Positions 34,432 through 46,738 are shown, counted from the stretch's first letter. The stretch is 64,000 bases of DNA from Talaromyces rugulosus (GCF_013368755.1 NC_049564.1:2240001-2304000); one strand, 5' to 3'. Notes: generated from the letters alone by a model not told the origin. Made by a program: numbers and translations.

Positions 34432-35666
34432 ATGCGTTCCTCTCTTGCGCTGTCCGCTTTCGCGGCTACCTTGACCCTTGTCCAGGCTGGACTTGAGAAG
34501 AATGGCACTCAAAACATCGCAGTTTACTGGGGTAAGACGTTCCACTACGAAAAATACTCGCATCATTTAACTAATAAATTTTCAGGTCAAAACTCCATAA
34601 ACCAGGCCGGTACAGCTGATGCTCAGAAGAGACTTGGCTACTACTGTGAAAGTAAGTGTGGTTTGAGCTACCATTCATATTATGTTACTACAAGAGGCCA
34701 AAGGCTAATAATGAACAGATGATGGAGATGCGGTTGATGTGTGATGCCATTACAGATACGACTGATATGCCGAGTCCAATGCTAATAATGTTTTAGACCT
34801 ACATGGTCTCCTTCATCACCAAATTCGAAGGCACCGGTGGTTATCCCGCTCTCAACTTTGCCAACGCCCAAGACAACTGCACTGCCATTAACGGCACCGA
34901 CTTGTTGGATTGCCCTCAGATTGCGTAAGTGAAATAGGCGGTTGTGATATAAGTAGAAAAAAGGCTAATGTAATCAAAATTTAGTGACGACATCAAAACT
35001 TGTCAAGGCCTCGGCAAGACCATCCTCCTCTCTACTGGGGGTGGCACTTACAATGAGGGAGGCTTCAGCAGTGAAGACGACGCTGTAGCAATGGCCCAAA
35101 CTGTGTGGAAATTGTTTGGACCCGCTACCAATGACAGTTCTATTCCTCGTCCCTTTGGTGATGCCGTTATTGACGGTTTCGACTTTGATTTCGAGAACCT
35201 CGCCATGAACAATATGCCAGCTTATGCCAACGAGCTGCGCAAGCTGTATGCCACTGATACTTCCAAGACTTACTACACATCTGCCGCTCCTCAATGTGTC
35301 TACCCTGACTACGCAGATGGTCCTATGCTGGACGGCGCCGTCTTTTTCGATGCTATTTGGATTCAATTCTACAACAACGGCTGCGGTGTTAACAGCTATG
35401 TCGCCGGCGCCACTACCCAATGGAACTTCAACTTCAACACATGGGACACTTGGGCCAAGAATACTTCGTTGAACCCCAACGTCAAGGTCTTCATGGGTAT
35501 TCCTGGAAACACTGGTGCCGGAAGTGGCTACGAGGATGCTACTTTTGTCGGCACTGTTATTGACTACGTCAAGAACTTCACCAGCTTCAGCGGTCTTATG
35601 GTCTGGGATGCCAGTCAGCTTTGGTCTAACGATGGCTATCTCTCAGCCATCTCCGCTGAGTTGTAA
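34432..35666 (+). CDS. Secreted class III endochitinase (GH18)
   Basis: Five exons (introns 34532-34585, 34652-34718, 34739-34796, 34925-34984) give 331 aa; the third exon is only 20 nt. A signal peptide (MRSSLALSAFAATLTLVQA) is followed directly by the GH18 domain. NIAVYWGQNSINQAGTADAQ is barrel strand 1, LGKTILLSTGGG is strand 3, and the catalytic DGFDFDFEN fits DxxDxDxE with Glu as acid/base. YTSAAPQCVYPD, FDAIWIQFYNNGCG and GLMVWDASQLW complete the barrel. No Ser/Thr-rich linker, chitin-binding domain or GPI-anchor signal follows, so this is the short, freely secreted plant-type class. Roles in cell-wall turnover or autolysis are likely but not shown by the sequence. Confidence 0.92.
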
Positions 35667-36017
35667 GTTTCTCATTGCCTAAGTCATTTAGACTTGTTTC
35701 TGGAAGCAATAACCGTATGGTATGTTCTTGGGGGTTTCTTCGACGAAATTCCTCCAGCATCAGAATCAAGTTGGGCTTTTGTAAATAAATATTATGTATA
35801 TATGACCAACACGAATAAAATGTCGGGCACTTTTCTGCGAAAATATTGAAGCAAATTAAATATGCTGTATCTTGGTGGTTTTGTTTAATGATACGACGAA
35901 GTGGTGCTTTGTAGTCTCAAATTTATCAATTATTGATCCAATTGCGGGTGAAGAAACACAAAATAAATGACATAAAAATAAATAAAAAGTGAAAGTACAG
36001 ACTAGAAGTAGAGGTGG

Positions 36018-36050
<33 letters not shown>

Positions 36051-36240
36051 CCCAGTACAAATCACGTGGAGATAAGATAACGAGCTTCGGTGGATCCTAT
36101 CCACAAATTTTTTGTTATCGCCTACGATAATCGCTTTTTGCACGATTTCTCCGGCCATTCTTCAATCCAGCCAGACAACACTCATAGTCGGCTCAGCGAT
36201 CGCACGAAAGGGAAACTATACGGACGAAATAATCGCAATC
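35667..36240. other. Intergenic stretch with 31-base A run
   Basis: 3' region of the chitinase gene and leader of the DIM1-like gene. It includes an uninterrupted A run (36018-36048) followed by five C. Confidence 0.6.
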
Positions 36241-37799
36241 ATGGGCAAAATTCAACCCAAAAAGCGCAATAGCGCATCCGCTGGATCGCCATATACAAAA
36301 GGACTGTCCGGCGGGGTTAAAAAGAACCCGATTTTCAAATTCAACACCGACATTGGTTAGTTGTTTTTTTAAACAAAACCTGGGCTATATTTTCATTTCA
36401 CTAACACACAAGTCTTTTAGGTCAGCATATTTTGAAAAATCCCGGTATTGCAGATGCGATTGTCGACAAGGCAAACATCAAGGAACACGAGGTGGTTGCA
36501 GATACGTCTTACCTGTTGTCTGTCTGTCTGTTTCACTTCCAAGGCTAACTGCTTAGCACAAGTTGGTCCAGGAACAGGTGTTTTGACTCGACGAATTCTC
36601 CAAAAAGCAAAGTCCTGCGTGGCGATTGAGCTGGATGCGCGCATGGCCGCGGAACTCACAAAGATGGTTCAAGGAACGCCACAGCAACGAAAGCTGAAGA
36701 TTATCCTTGGTGATTTCATCAAAGGTGCGATACTATAGCATCATATTGGAATTTTGGGGGTATCTTTAGATACTAACTGGCGGATAGTGGACCTCCAAGA
36801 TATTGGACATTTCGATGTCTTCATCTCGAATACGCCGTATCAGATTTCGTCTCCTCTTGTTTTCAAGCTTCTTTCCATGCCACGCCCGCCACGCGTTTCA
36901 GTGTAAGTCATTTTTGAACTTTCTGTGGAATTTTGTATACTAACGAAAAATGACTAGATTGATGGTGCAACGCGAATTCGCACAGCGATTGATCGCGAGG
37001 CCTGGCGATAACATGTATAGTAAGATGAAATCTTGTTTACATTTGGGACATTACAGGGAGGCTAATTTTTACATAGGTCGACTGAGTGTTAATGCACAAT
37101 TTCACGCCGTATGTAGTCATATAATGAAGGTACTTGCCCTTGTGATGTTTTTTTGTGGGAACGTTTTGAGATCACTGACTCAGAAAACAGGTCGGCAAAA
37201 ACAACTTCTCGCCCCCTCCTCAAGTCGAATCCAGTGTCGTCCGAATCGAGCCACGCCCTGACCGACCTGATATCTCGTGGGAAGAATTCGATGGGATGCT
37301 GCGCATCTGCTTCAACCGAAAGAACAAAACGCTTCGCTCCAGTTTCTTTGTGAAGCAAGTCCGGGAACTGATTGAACGAAACTGGGTTACCTGGGCGTCC
37401 ATGTTCACGGAACAAGTTAGGAAGGACGACATTGACTTTTTGCAAGGACAGGGACAGTTGGATGGTGCTGATCTATCCATGGAGGTCGACGATGAAAACA
37501 ACGGCAATGACAACGACAACGACGCCACGCCTCTCGATGAAGACGAGATTATGCAAGACCTCATTTTTGGTACCGAATCAAAGCAGCAGAAAAAGGACGC
37601 GCCAAAACTGACCGGCAAGATGGTTTCCATCAATGGCATCCAAGTCGACAGAGCCCGACTGGCGCAGCTGATCCAAGTCAAAATCCAGCGTGCTCTGGAT
37701 AAGTGCGAACTGTCGAATCAACGAAGTCAGAAATGTGACGAAACGTCGTTTTTGCAATTGTTGTATGCATTCAACCAGGAGGGCATTCGCTTTTCTTAG
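36241..37799 (+). CDS. DIM1-type 18S rRNA adenine dimethyltransferase
   Basis: The enzyme dimethylates two adjacent adenines near the 3' end of 18S rRNA and is needed for small-subunit maturation in the nucleolus. A basic N terminus ([13 protein letters not shown]) leads into [25 protein letters not shown] motif I is [13 protein letters not shown], then AIELDARM and the catalytic motif [61 protein letters not shown] and [15 protein letters not shown] follow, with a family-typical C terminus ending [10 protein letters not shown]. Introns 36356-36420, 36725-36787, 36903-36957, 37020-37076 and 37130-37190 all join in frame. The junction between the exon ending near 36491 and the exon starting near 36557 does not: every canonical GT-AG choice that keeps [11 protein letters not shown] breaks the frame. 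A missing base, a non-canonical intron or real damage is possible. Confidence 0.82.
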
Positions 37800-39152
37800 T
37801 CTTGTTTTGCTTCATTTTTGGTATTTAAGGAGTCGTGGAGTACGTAAAAAGCGAGGGTTGTGTTTTGGATTTAGTTTATGTAGATTCGTTTATCAAGTAT
37901 AAATACCTTTGGATGAATCAATTGATGGGACGAAATTCGGTCCGATAATGCTATCAGAAAGCTAAAACAACACTCTTATGCCAATTCCCCTAGGTGGCGA
38001 TGGCTTTCCACAAGTGGAAGCCGGAAGACTACAGGCTTCTGGAGTAAAGCGGCGCTGAGCCGTGGATGCCCGCTCCTGGAGATGGGGTAGGCATAGATAA
38101 GCAGGGTGCGAACCCAAGCTCGGTTCTTACAACTTTCTACCATTTAAGCTCCTCGGAATGTGGAGATACGGACGATCTCCGGATTGTGTGATGAAACCCA
38201 CCGATCGGATTGTGGCCCTAATGCTCGGAAAGGTCGAAGGAACCGTCCATATTATCAATATAGCCAAACATAATACATATCATTCTATGAAATGTTATAA
38301 AGGAATACAGTTTCTCGCTATACTCAATTTCCCGCTCGGGATAGATTCATGGATGGTTGAGACAAGCGGATCGACTTGGTGGAGACCGTAAAAGACCCGT
38401 GAGACCATATCAAGGCTTGCAGTACAAGCTGGGAACTTAAAGGCCAGATAGTTCTTTAGAGAGGGATGTTCGTGACGGTGTTTCAGATGACCTTCCATAT
38501 GGTGTCTTAACATTAGGCTTGTAGTCAGTGGTGCGTCCAACTACCCAGGCATTGCTTTACGTGTTACTCATAGGTCTGTCAGTAGGCAAGAACTTCCACA
38601 TCAAGGCTATATGTTACCTGCGCTGCTCTGATAATGAATAATGCTTCTTGCTTGTGTCACACATTTCTCATCCCGCCATGCCGTGATGAAACCCCCTTGC
38701 ATGAACAGGTCCCACGACCTGCTACCCCAAGAGGGAAGAATTATTGTGGTATGATTGGTGTGATCGACGACGATCCAAAGAAACACGAGCCTCCTGCATT
38801 CCATTCCGGGGGGGAAAATCAATCCCTAGATATACTAGAGAGAAAAAAACACGACGCAGACTCGCTCACGCCCAAAGGGTTAGGGCTAACCGCCCAAGGA
38901 ACGCGACAAGGAGTGTAGTAGCATAACATCCGATAAAAGAGGGCCGGAATCCCAGTGTCCACCCTCTCATTGTCTCTATTCTTTGGTTTTTGTCGAAAAT
39001 CTTTTTCTTGTCGCTTTTGTCGTTCTTTGTTTCCTTCCCATCCCCGAAGTGCTGAGTTTTCCGCCAACATCAGCTAGTTTTCTCAGCTCAATACACTCGT
39101 TTTTATTTAGTTTTTGGATTTCTTAGTCACTCCTTGAAAAGCAACGCGCAAA
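37800..39152. other. Intergenic stretch, 1.35 kb
   Basis: No supported gene. It contains TTAGGGCTAACC, a telomere-unit-like inverted pair, at about 38880-38891. Upstream of the Kex2-site protein it becomes pyrimidine-rich. Confidence 0.45.
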
Positions 39153-40583
39153 ATGGCGCCTATTAAGAATATTGTTACTTCGGCCCTGATGCTGACCGCA
39201 GCTGTGGCAGCTCCGGTTGAGCTAGACAGAAAAAGTCATGCCATAGCCGATGCGGTGAGTTGGATGAAAAGTGATCATTAAAAAAATAAGAACCAGAGTA
39301 CTAATTCGACTTATCAGCCTACCAGAACGCACATGAAACACCACCATGGCCAGCCAATGCACAGGGCTTCTCCGGCCATATCTGGTCTGCCTTCTGGCAC
39401 GTTCAACGCGCAAGCGATGGAGTCATCTGCGCTGGCTGCGGCAGCGAATATCCCGGCCGGCAGTCAAGATGACGGGATTTTCAGTATCCTGGATAACCTG
39501 CCACTCGAAAAGGAACGCAGACAGTTGGACGAGCTCACCCGTTTCCTGACCGAGGTAAACCAGGCTGTCAAGCGGGATACCGTAACCCGTCGTCAACTCA
39601 GTACCATCAAGTCTGCTCCAGCGGCAGTTGGTCAACTGGCAAACGTTCTATCACTCGCAGAAAGCCTCCCTTTGAAGCGTGACGAAAGCAAGCGTTTCGA
39701 TGATATTGGCGGGGTTGGCCATTTCATAAATGGTATTGCCAAGCCTAAGCTGGATGATCTGGCCAGACGTGGCGGAGGTGGTGGCGGTCTCGATCTTGAC
39801 AGTATTCTCGGCGGACTAGCAAAGCGCGGTGAGGAGAAAGATGGAGCCGACAATGAACACTACACCAAGCAAGGAGACACCCTGCTCAGAGAACTGAATT
39901 CCATGCTCGACAAGGCTGGTAAAGGTAAAGAAGATGAGGGATCCCAAGCAACTCCCAAGCCTCAAGAACTATCTGGACTAGCCAATCTTGTCAGGCGTGC
40001 CATGGAGTCTTCCAGCCAACTTACAGAACGCGGAGGAGTATTGGACGGCCTTGGCGGTCTTGATGGTCTTGCAGGAGCGGTAAATGGTCTCGCGAAACGC
40101 GAGGATATGACCGACGAACAAGTCAAACGTCAATTGAATGTAGCCAGCGCCATTGCCACCGGCGCATTGAGCAGCGCTGGTGGCGCTGTTTCCCAACCTG
40201 GAAAGCTAGCCACCGGAAATGTTCGTCGAACTAGTATCCAAGGCAGCCAAGCCGATCCGGTGGCTGCTTCCATGCTGCCTGTCGAAGGAACCAAGCCCAA
40301 GGACACCAACAACGACGATGACACGACCGGCCCCGGGGAGATCAACAAGGAGGTGGCATCCGCAGAGGAGACCGCAGAAGCGGCCACCAAGAAAATCGGT
40401 TCTGCAACCAACAAGGGCCCAGCCAAGGGTCCCTTGGGCAAGCGTCAGCTGCCTCCGATTGCTGGTGCGGACCTCCCAACTGTTGTCATGGGCCTCGCAG
40501 CCAACCCATCGATAGTCATGGCCCCTATAACTCATGGTGTGAAGCTCGCAGGAACAGATCTTGGCGACGCTTTACCAAAGTAA
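39153..40583 (+). CDS. Secreted Kex2-site-rich precursor protein
   Basis: Two exons (39153-39254 and 39318-40583; intron 63 nt) give 455 aa. A signal peptide (MAPIKNIVTSALMLTAAVAA) is followed by a His-rich patch (THMKHHHGQP) and then a chain without any recognised domain. Twelve KR/RR pairs are spread along the rest of the protein. Four are followed by Gln-Leu (ERRQLDEL, TRRQLSTI, VKRQLNVA, GKRQLPPI), and others end short Gly/Leu/Asp-rich units (SILGGLAKR, AVNGLAKR). This is the layout of a secreted precursor cut by the Golgi protease Kex2 into several peptides (Kexin-processed precursor class). The units are similar but not identical. No cysteine is seen, so the products would lack disulfides. 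What the peptides do is unknown: pheromone, cell-wall, RiPP-like or effector roles are all possible. Confidence 0.8.
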
Positions 40584-41095
40584 GACTGGAAAAATTCCCG
40601 TTGAGTGTTTAGCAAACGTCCTGGTTCGCTCTTGGTGAATTCCATTTTGTTCAATTTCCTATCAGCTTGCTTGCCTATATCGACAATTGTTCGATTCAAG
40701 TTGCGGTCGACCTGGCAAGTCACACTTGATCTACTAGTTTTCTAGTTGCTGTTATTCATCACATCTTGTTCTTGTAGAGTGAAGTCCATAAATGTGCGAT
40801 TTCTTCCAGTTTCTGATTTCAAAGTGCCAGCATTATCATTTCACGTTCGTAAAGGTCATCAGTATGATGCCAACGCATTAATATCAACTTAAAGCTAAAT
40901 ACATATCGGCAAAACGAAAGGTAGGAGAACCGAAAGCACGCCTATCAACAATAACGTCGCGAGGGAATTATATAGAATAATAGTAAAAGTTCCTCAATAG
41001 AATAAGGGGTAGGGTATCATCAGCCTCGGTACCGCCGAGAAAGAGAAAAGGAAAATAAAAAAGAAAAGAGAGAGACGACATCGACGTAGTTGAAA
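40584..41095. other. Convergent intergenic stretch
   Basis: The 3' regions of two convergent genes; A-rich and purine-rich near 41035-41080. Nothing else is seen. Confidence 0.5.
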
Positions 41096-42250
41096 TCACT
41101 CATCGTCGAGCTCCATCTCATCAATCTCCACGCGAGATCCCAAAGCTTCACGACCTTCGCGGATCAACGCTTTAAGTTGGTCGTTCATCTTTTGAATACT
41201 AGCGTCTTCTTCTCGTTCACGCCGCCGAAATTTGGCTGCATAACGCTGTGCATCTTTTGATGCCGGACTGGTTTGGTTCGTCGATTTGGTAGGGCTCGAC
41301 GGCAGTTTCGTGGGGGTGGATGGGGCGCCAGATGATACTGGTGCCCCAGCTGGTGGACGAATAGGGGTCAAAGTCGGGCGTTTGTTCGCGACACGAGGTA
41401 GGCCAGCACCTGAGCGTCGAGGTTGCAGGCGATATGCACCACTGCGTCGTGGGACTTTACGTGCAAACTGTGTGGGGCTCTCGCCTCGCGGCGAAGAATT
41501 CCTCACTGACGGTGATTCGGGCACAAGAACCCAGGTCTCGCGATCGCGGCCTTGCTCCAACTCCACCTCCTCTTCAGGATACTGTCCTGGAACCGGAGTT
41601 GATTCCAACTTCGAACGGGAATTCGATGTGCTTATATTATCTTGGTTATGTACCATCTGCCAGGTGCTTATGTCTGGAGTGCGCGAAGTTGGCGTTGCCA
41701 TCGTATAGGTTTGTCCTCCACCAGCAGAGAACCCACGAAAGGCACTCGTCCAGCAAAAGTCCAAGACTTTGCCCACCACAGTAAATACTGTCCTACCCCA
41801 TCCTGGCGTCGCAGCTAACCTCGAGGGAGTAAGCGGCATGGCAGGTTCTATCGTGTCGCTGCGGCTTCGCTTCCGATTTCCGGTGTCGGTAGCCTGTTCT
41901 GTCGAGGCAAGAACGGTACTCTGTCGATATCTGTTCGGCCGGTAGTCGAGCTCCTCTGCCAGTTTCTCCTTCGTTTCAGTGAGGTGAATATGCTGTCGGT
42001 CTTCTCCCCCGTTTGCCAGAATATAGTCGGTGTTCACTAACGGTGCCGGGCTTTCCAAGTCTGTAGAAGAAGCGATGGGGTCCCGCACGGGTGATCGCTC
42101 GGCCGGTCCAACTCGACGTGCGCGTTTTCGGGTGCCGCTATACTCGGGAGACTCGCGATATGAGAAGGAAGGCGAGGATGGAGTCCGAGGGGGTTGAAAG
42201 AGCTGGGACTGAACCCTAAAGGGCGCGTCGAAATTGCCGAACGAGGCCAT
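41096..42250 (-). CDS. Ser/Pro/Arg-rich protein of unknown function
   Basis: An intronless 384-aa protein. It begins MASFGNFDAPFRVQSQ and is largely disordered: rich in Ser, Pro, Thr and Arg with many SP/TP sites (possible cyclin-kinase targets). A single hydrophobic, structured island lies near the middle (GWGRTVFTVVGKVLDFCW). The C terminus has a charged helix (AKFRRREREEDASIQKMNDQLKALI) that could form a short coiled coil, then an acidic tail (EMELDDE). Possible nuclear localisation signals are RKRARR and RKRSR. I do not recognise a named family. The layout resembles nuclear or nuclear-envelope adaptor proteins of ascomycetes, but that is only an impression. The upstream codons of the open frame have no ATG, so 42250 is the start. 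Confidence 0.7.
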   Translation of the reverse strand: MASFGNFDAPFRVQSQLFQPPRTPSSPSFSYRESPEYSGTRKRARRVGPAERSPVRDPIASSTDLESPAPLVNTDYILANGGEDRQHIHLTETKEKLAEELDYRPNRYRQSTVLASTEQATDTGNRKRSRSDTIEPAMPLTPSRLAATPGWGRTVFTVVGKVLDFCWTSAFRGFSAGGGQTYTMATPTSRTPDISTWQMVHNQDNISTSNSRSKLESTPVPGQYPEEEVELEQGRDRETWVLVPESPSVRNSSPRGESPTQFARKVPRRSGAYRLQPRRSGAGLPRVANKRPTLTPIRPPAGAPVSSGAPSTPTKLPSSPTKSTNQTSPASKDAQRYAAKFRRREREEDASIQKMNDQLKALIREGREALGSRVEIDEMELDDE

Positions 42251-43362
<1,112 letters not shown>

Positions 43363-45828
43363 TTACATGAAAACGGAATTAGCATTTGTAATCCAGCTCC
43401 CCAGAAATGCCTTCATGCATGCAGCTGCTGAAACCGCCGCATAGTTCTGCCATTTCTTGCTTTTGTGGCAGTCGGCATAGTCGCAGACCCCTTTTATTAT
43501 CAAGCACGGAAGAGTGTCCCCCACACCTGCTCCTTCCATCTCGAAAGCAATCACTTTCCCTTTCCTGGCAATTTGATCTCGATCTTCTCCTGATTTCATT
43601 ACAACGTCTCCCGATGCCACTAATCCAAAGTGTACCTTAGGCTCGTAAGAGGTTAGCTCGTTAGCCGCGTCGTTCGCTCCGGATTTGCTAAGCCGAACCC
43701 TTAGCACCGATTCGTCGTCGCCACAATTGAGCTGCTCGCACGTTGAACTAACGGCTTCATCGCACACTGGATCTGTTTTGTGTGAGCATGCCTCGCACAA
43801 GTCGCAGCCAAATAGTCTCTGATGCTTGTGACGGTAGCTTGAGAGAAACAACTTATCCTGACTGGCACCGGGATACAGCGATGTTCCGTCAAGAACTCGT
43901 TGCAAGATCGGTATATATCTGTTTACCTTTGCTTCAAGGTTCTTGTGGTCCCATCGGCTCTTCAATTTCGCCAGAACCGACCTAATTTCGGCGTTAGGTC
44001 TTCCTAAGCTATCCAGAATATTGTCTTTCCTCGCAAAATGGTCGGGATATTGCCTCCCGAAATCGTGGGTGATAATCCCTTCGCTGATGACAACGTCTCC
44101 CAGAAAAATATCATCACCGGCTGAAGTAGTTGGCACCCCGCCGCAGATCCCGACCACAATAGCAAGCTGGACACCTTGAAAGCTGGAACGAAGATTGGCT
44201 GCAACACTAGCAGCAGCCTCTTTTCCTATTGCTGGCATATGTGCCAAAACGACGTTGTGACGCCCGATTTTACCGGTTGAATACGCATTCTGGTCCCTTG
44301 GGGCTTTACCAAAAGTGTCCCCATCATCGTCCCATCTTTTATCAAATGCTGCTTTAACGGCGTCAGCTTCAAGCGGCAAAGCGCATAAGAGAGCAATTTT
44401 GAAATCTCCACGATGCCTTGGATGATTTGGATCTGCCTCATTGGCTAGAGAAGAGGGAGAGTTCTCATGGAAATTGCTAGCATTCGAAAGCCCTGTAAAT
44501 CTTTGCTGGCGATAGTTTGAACCTGCAAGTTGAGCAAATAGTGCTGGTAAAAATGTGTCGTTATTATTTGTCAAAACTGACAGAGACCGATCGTTTGTTG
44601 GTTCTGGGAGCACACCCAGCTGGTGGAGACCCAATTCAGAATGGGCCGCTTGAAGCCGCTGGACTAAAAGGCCAGTGTTGTATCTAAGTATCGCAGCTTG
44701 CACATTGAGATCGCCTGTAAGAGAAAGATTCTCAGCTCCTGAGAGTTGATCTGATAGTATCGTGGTGGCTGTGGATGCTGTGGATGCTTGGGAATTCCGA
44801 GTTCCAGGGATCACTGAGAGAAGCTCTTTGGCATATGCCGCCGCAGTTGCTGCCGCGTATCTTTGCCACTGTTTATTCTTATGCGAATCGGCATAATCAC
44901 AAATGCCCCGAATGACCAAAGATGGGAGGCGATCCATCAGTCCAGCAGCCTCCATTTCAAAACAGAGGATTCCCCACTCACTGGCGAGCTTGTCTCGAAA
45001 ATTTCCACTCTTGATTACTTGGTCGCAGGACGCAATCGTTCCGTAATGAATTACTGGGTCTTTCCTAGCACGGGGAGGCCGAGCCACCAGCCAACGACGG
45101 TCACAGAGGTCACATGTGGCTTCGCCACCGATGTGCTCGTATTGAGCTTCGAAGAGTTGATCTTGCTGTTGACCGCGATTTGTAAACTCGGTAGACAAAG
45201 AGGGATGCCTAGCTACCATTTCAGACAGGTACTCTGGAATGCGACTATCATCCAACATATGGGACGACTGTAGGGAAGATAAAGCCGTCAAGATTAGAGC
45301 AGGAGGTCTGTTGGTTGTGCCAGTGCGTTGGAAACTGCCATCTTGAAGAGATTTGCCGACATCATACTGAACTACGCCGTCAAAATCGCGGCTTGGTGTA
45401 CCCACTACGACATCTCCCAGTCGAATGTCAGCATTTTTACTAGGCACACCTCCTCCAATACCGACCATCAGGGCGAACCGGATTTGTATGAAGCTTGACA
45501 CCATCATGATTGCCACTGTCGCCGCGGATGTCGTGCCGTATGTTCCAGATGGCAAACAGGCAATGACAATGTTGTGATCACAAATCTGTCCCAGGACATA
45601 GTTATTATTATCGTTGCCGATGTTGGGCAGTTGAGGATGGACCTGGTCCAACATAGCTGTGGCGGCAGCAAACTCTATCGGAAGGGCACAAATCCATCCG
45701 ATTGTATAATCATCGTGAGAGAGCTGGATTGAAGCACTCGCCCAGCTGGAACCTTGTTCGTCTAGCTTAATCCTCTTAGACGCACGAGTTACTTGGCCAT
45801 GTTCAAGTCTCTGGTTCGTCTGTTCCAT
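43363..45828 (-). CDS. Protein with two tandem PNP_UDP (nucleoside-phosphorylase-like) domains
   Basis: An intronless 821-aa protein. Domain 1 spans about residues 39-343 and begins YTIGWICALPIEFAAATAML. It has LMVGIGGGVPSK, RLGDVVVG, CFEMEAAGLMDRLPSLVIRG and ICDYADSHKNKQWQ. Domain 2 (about 471-815) repeats the order: KIALLCALPLEADAV, AIVVGICGGVP, FLGDVVIS, AFEMEGAGVGDTLP and GVCDYADCHKSKKWQNYAA. Each has the glycine-rich phosphate loop and the FEME glutamate that contacts ribose in purine/uridine phosphorylases, so both could bind nucleosides. Each also has a Cys-rich insert (CDLCDRR; CDLCEACSHKTDPVC). In fungi such domains usually form the N terminus of NLR-like proteins followed by NACHT or NB-ARC and repeats; here there is only a linker of about 130 residues and no NTPase. 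A role in nonself response or nucleotide depletion is inference. Confidence 0.88.
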   Translation of the reverse strand: MEQTNQRLEHGQVTRASKRIKLDEQGSSWASASIQLSHDDYTIGWICALPIEFAAATAMLDQVHPQLPNIGNDNNNYVLGQICDHNIVIACLPSGTYGTTSAATVAIMMVSSFIQIRFALMVGIGGGVPSKNADIRLGDVVVGTPSRDFDGVVQYDVGKSLQDGSFQRTGTTNRPPALILTALSSLQSSHMLDDSRIPEYLSEMVARHPSLSTEFTNRGQQQDQLFEAQYEHIGGEATCDLCDRRWLVARPPRARKDPVIHYGTIASCDQVIKSGNFRDKLASEWGILCFEMEAAGLMDRLPSLVIRGICDYADSHKNKQWQRYAAATAAAYAKELLSVIPGTRNSQASTASTATTILSDQLSGAENLSLTGDLNVQAAILRYNTGLLVQRLQAAHSELGLHQLGVLPEPTNDRSLSVLTNNNDTFLPALFAQLAGSNYRQQRFTGLSNASNFHENSPSSLANEADPNHPRHRGDFKIALLCALPLEADAVKAAFDKRWDDDGDTFGKAPRDQNAYSTGKIGRHNVVLAHMPAIGKEAAASVAANLRSSFQGVQLAIVVGICGGVPTTSAGDDIFLGDVVISEGIITHDFGRQYPDHFARKDNILDSLGRPNAEIRSVLAKLKSRWDHKNLEAKVNRYIPILQRVLDGTSLYPGASQDKLFLSSYRHKHQRLFGCDLCEACSHKTDPVCDEAVSSTCEQLNCGDDESVLRVRLSKSGANDAANELTSYEPKVHFGLVASGDVVMKSGEDRDQIARKGKVIAFEMEGAGVGDTLPCLIIKGVCDYADCHKSKKWQNYAAVSAAACMKAFLGSWITNANSVFM

Positions 45829-46738
45829 CGTGTATGTAATTAATTAGCAAAGATCTGAGACTTTCCAACTCCCACGAGGTCTCTCTAATGCCGTCTATAT
45901 CGATCCGTAAGTGAATATAGTCCCAGATCAAAATTGTGTTCAGTGAGAGTCTGATATTGGCAGGCTAATCCGCGGCGGATGCAGAGGAGTAAGTAGAACT
46001 GAACGACGGGAGGCTGTTTTGGCAAGTATTAGAGGGACTGCACCAGGCAGTAATATACTGCACGAGGTTATGGAAGCAGTTAAGACTTGGATGTTCTTAA
46101 GTCTCTCTGATTAAGAAGCATGTTGTGATATGCGCGGGGGTTGGGCCGCGTGTTTAGTACGGTCACACGTGGCTAAAGGTCTCTGTCAGACTTTTTACCA
46201 CTACCCCAAAAAGGGAACCCTCTTGGGGATTCTTGTAAGTGGTAGTAATATCAGTTCGACAGTCTCGGCAAGAAAATAGCGATAATAACCTTAGCAAGAA
46301 GATCCAATTGACGCGAATAGCCCAGGATATCCACTAGAAATTGAGAAAGCTTGCCACACAATGTTGTACCTTTTCAAAAATATAATTTTTTGGAAATGAT
46401 CCTCCATTACTTTTGCATTGTGTATTCACCACCACTCCAGCCCAAGGGTCAGTAAGCAACTAAAGCGAGTAAAAGCGTGCACTGTTTTTGCAATCAACTG
46501 TGTGGCTACGCCTCGAGATTATTTTAGTTCTCTACTACCCTCACAAAAACCACGCTTGACCGTGTTAGTAAAAGTCACAACAAGTGTTGGTGATCCTCGG
46601 AAATGCGGGGGCATCAAACCGGATGTCCCCCCAAAAGCAGCGGTGCACAAAAAAAAACACCACATGAGGCTATTGACCTAATCTTTGGGAATACTAAATT
46701 TCTATATTCAGACAGATATAATCTCACATTTAAACATC
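45829..46738. other. Divergent intergenic stretch
   Basis: Promoters of the PNP_UDP gene and the SDR gene. A plus-strand frame at 46418-46681 has no domain. Confidence 0.5.
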
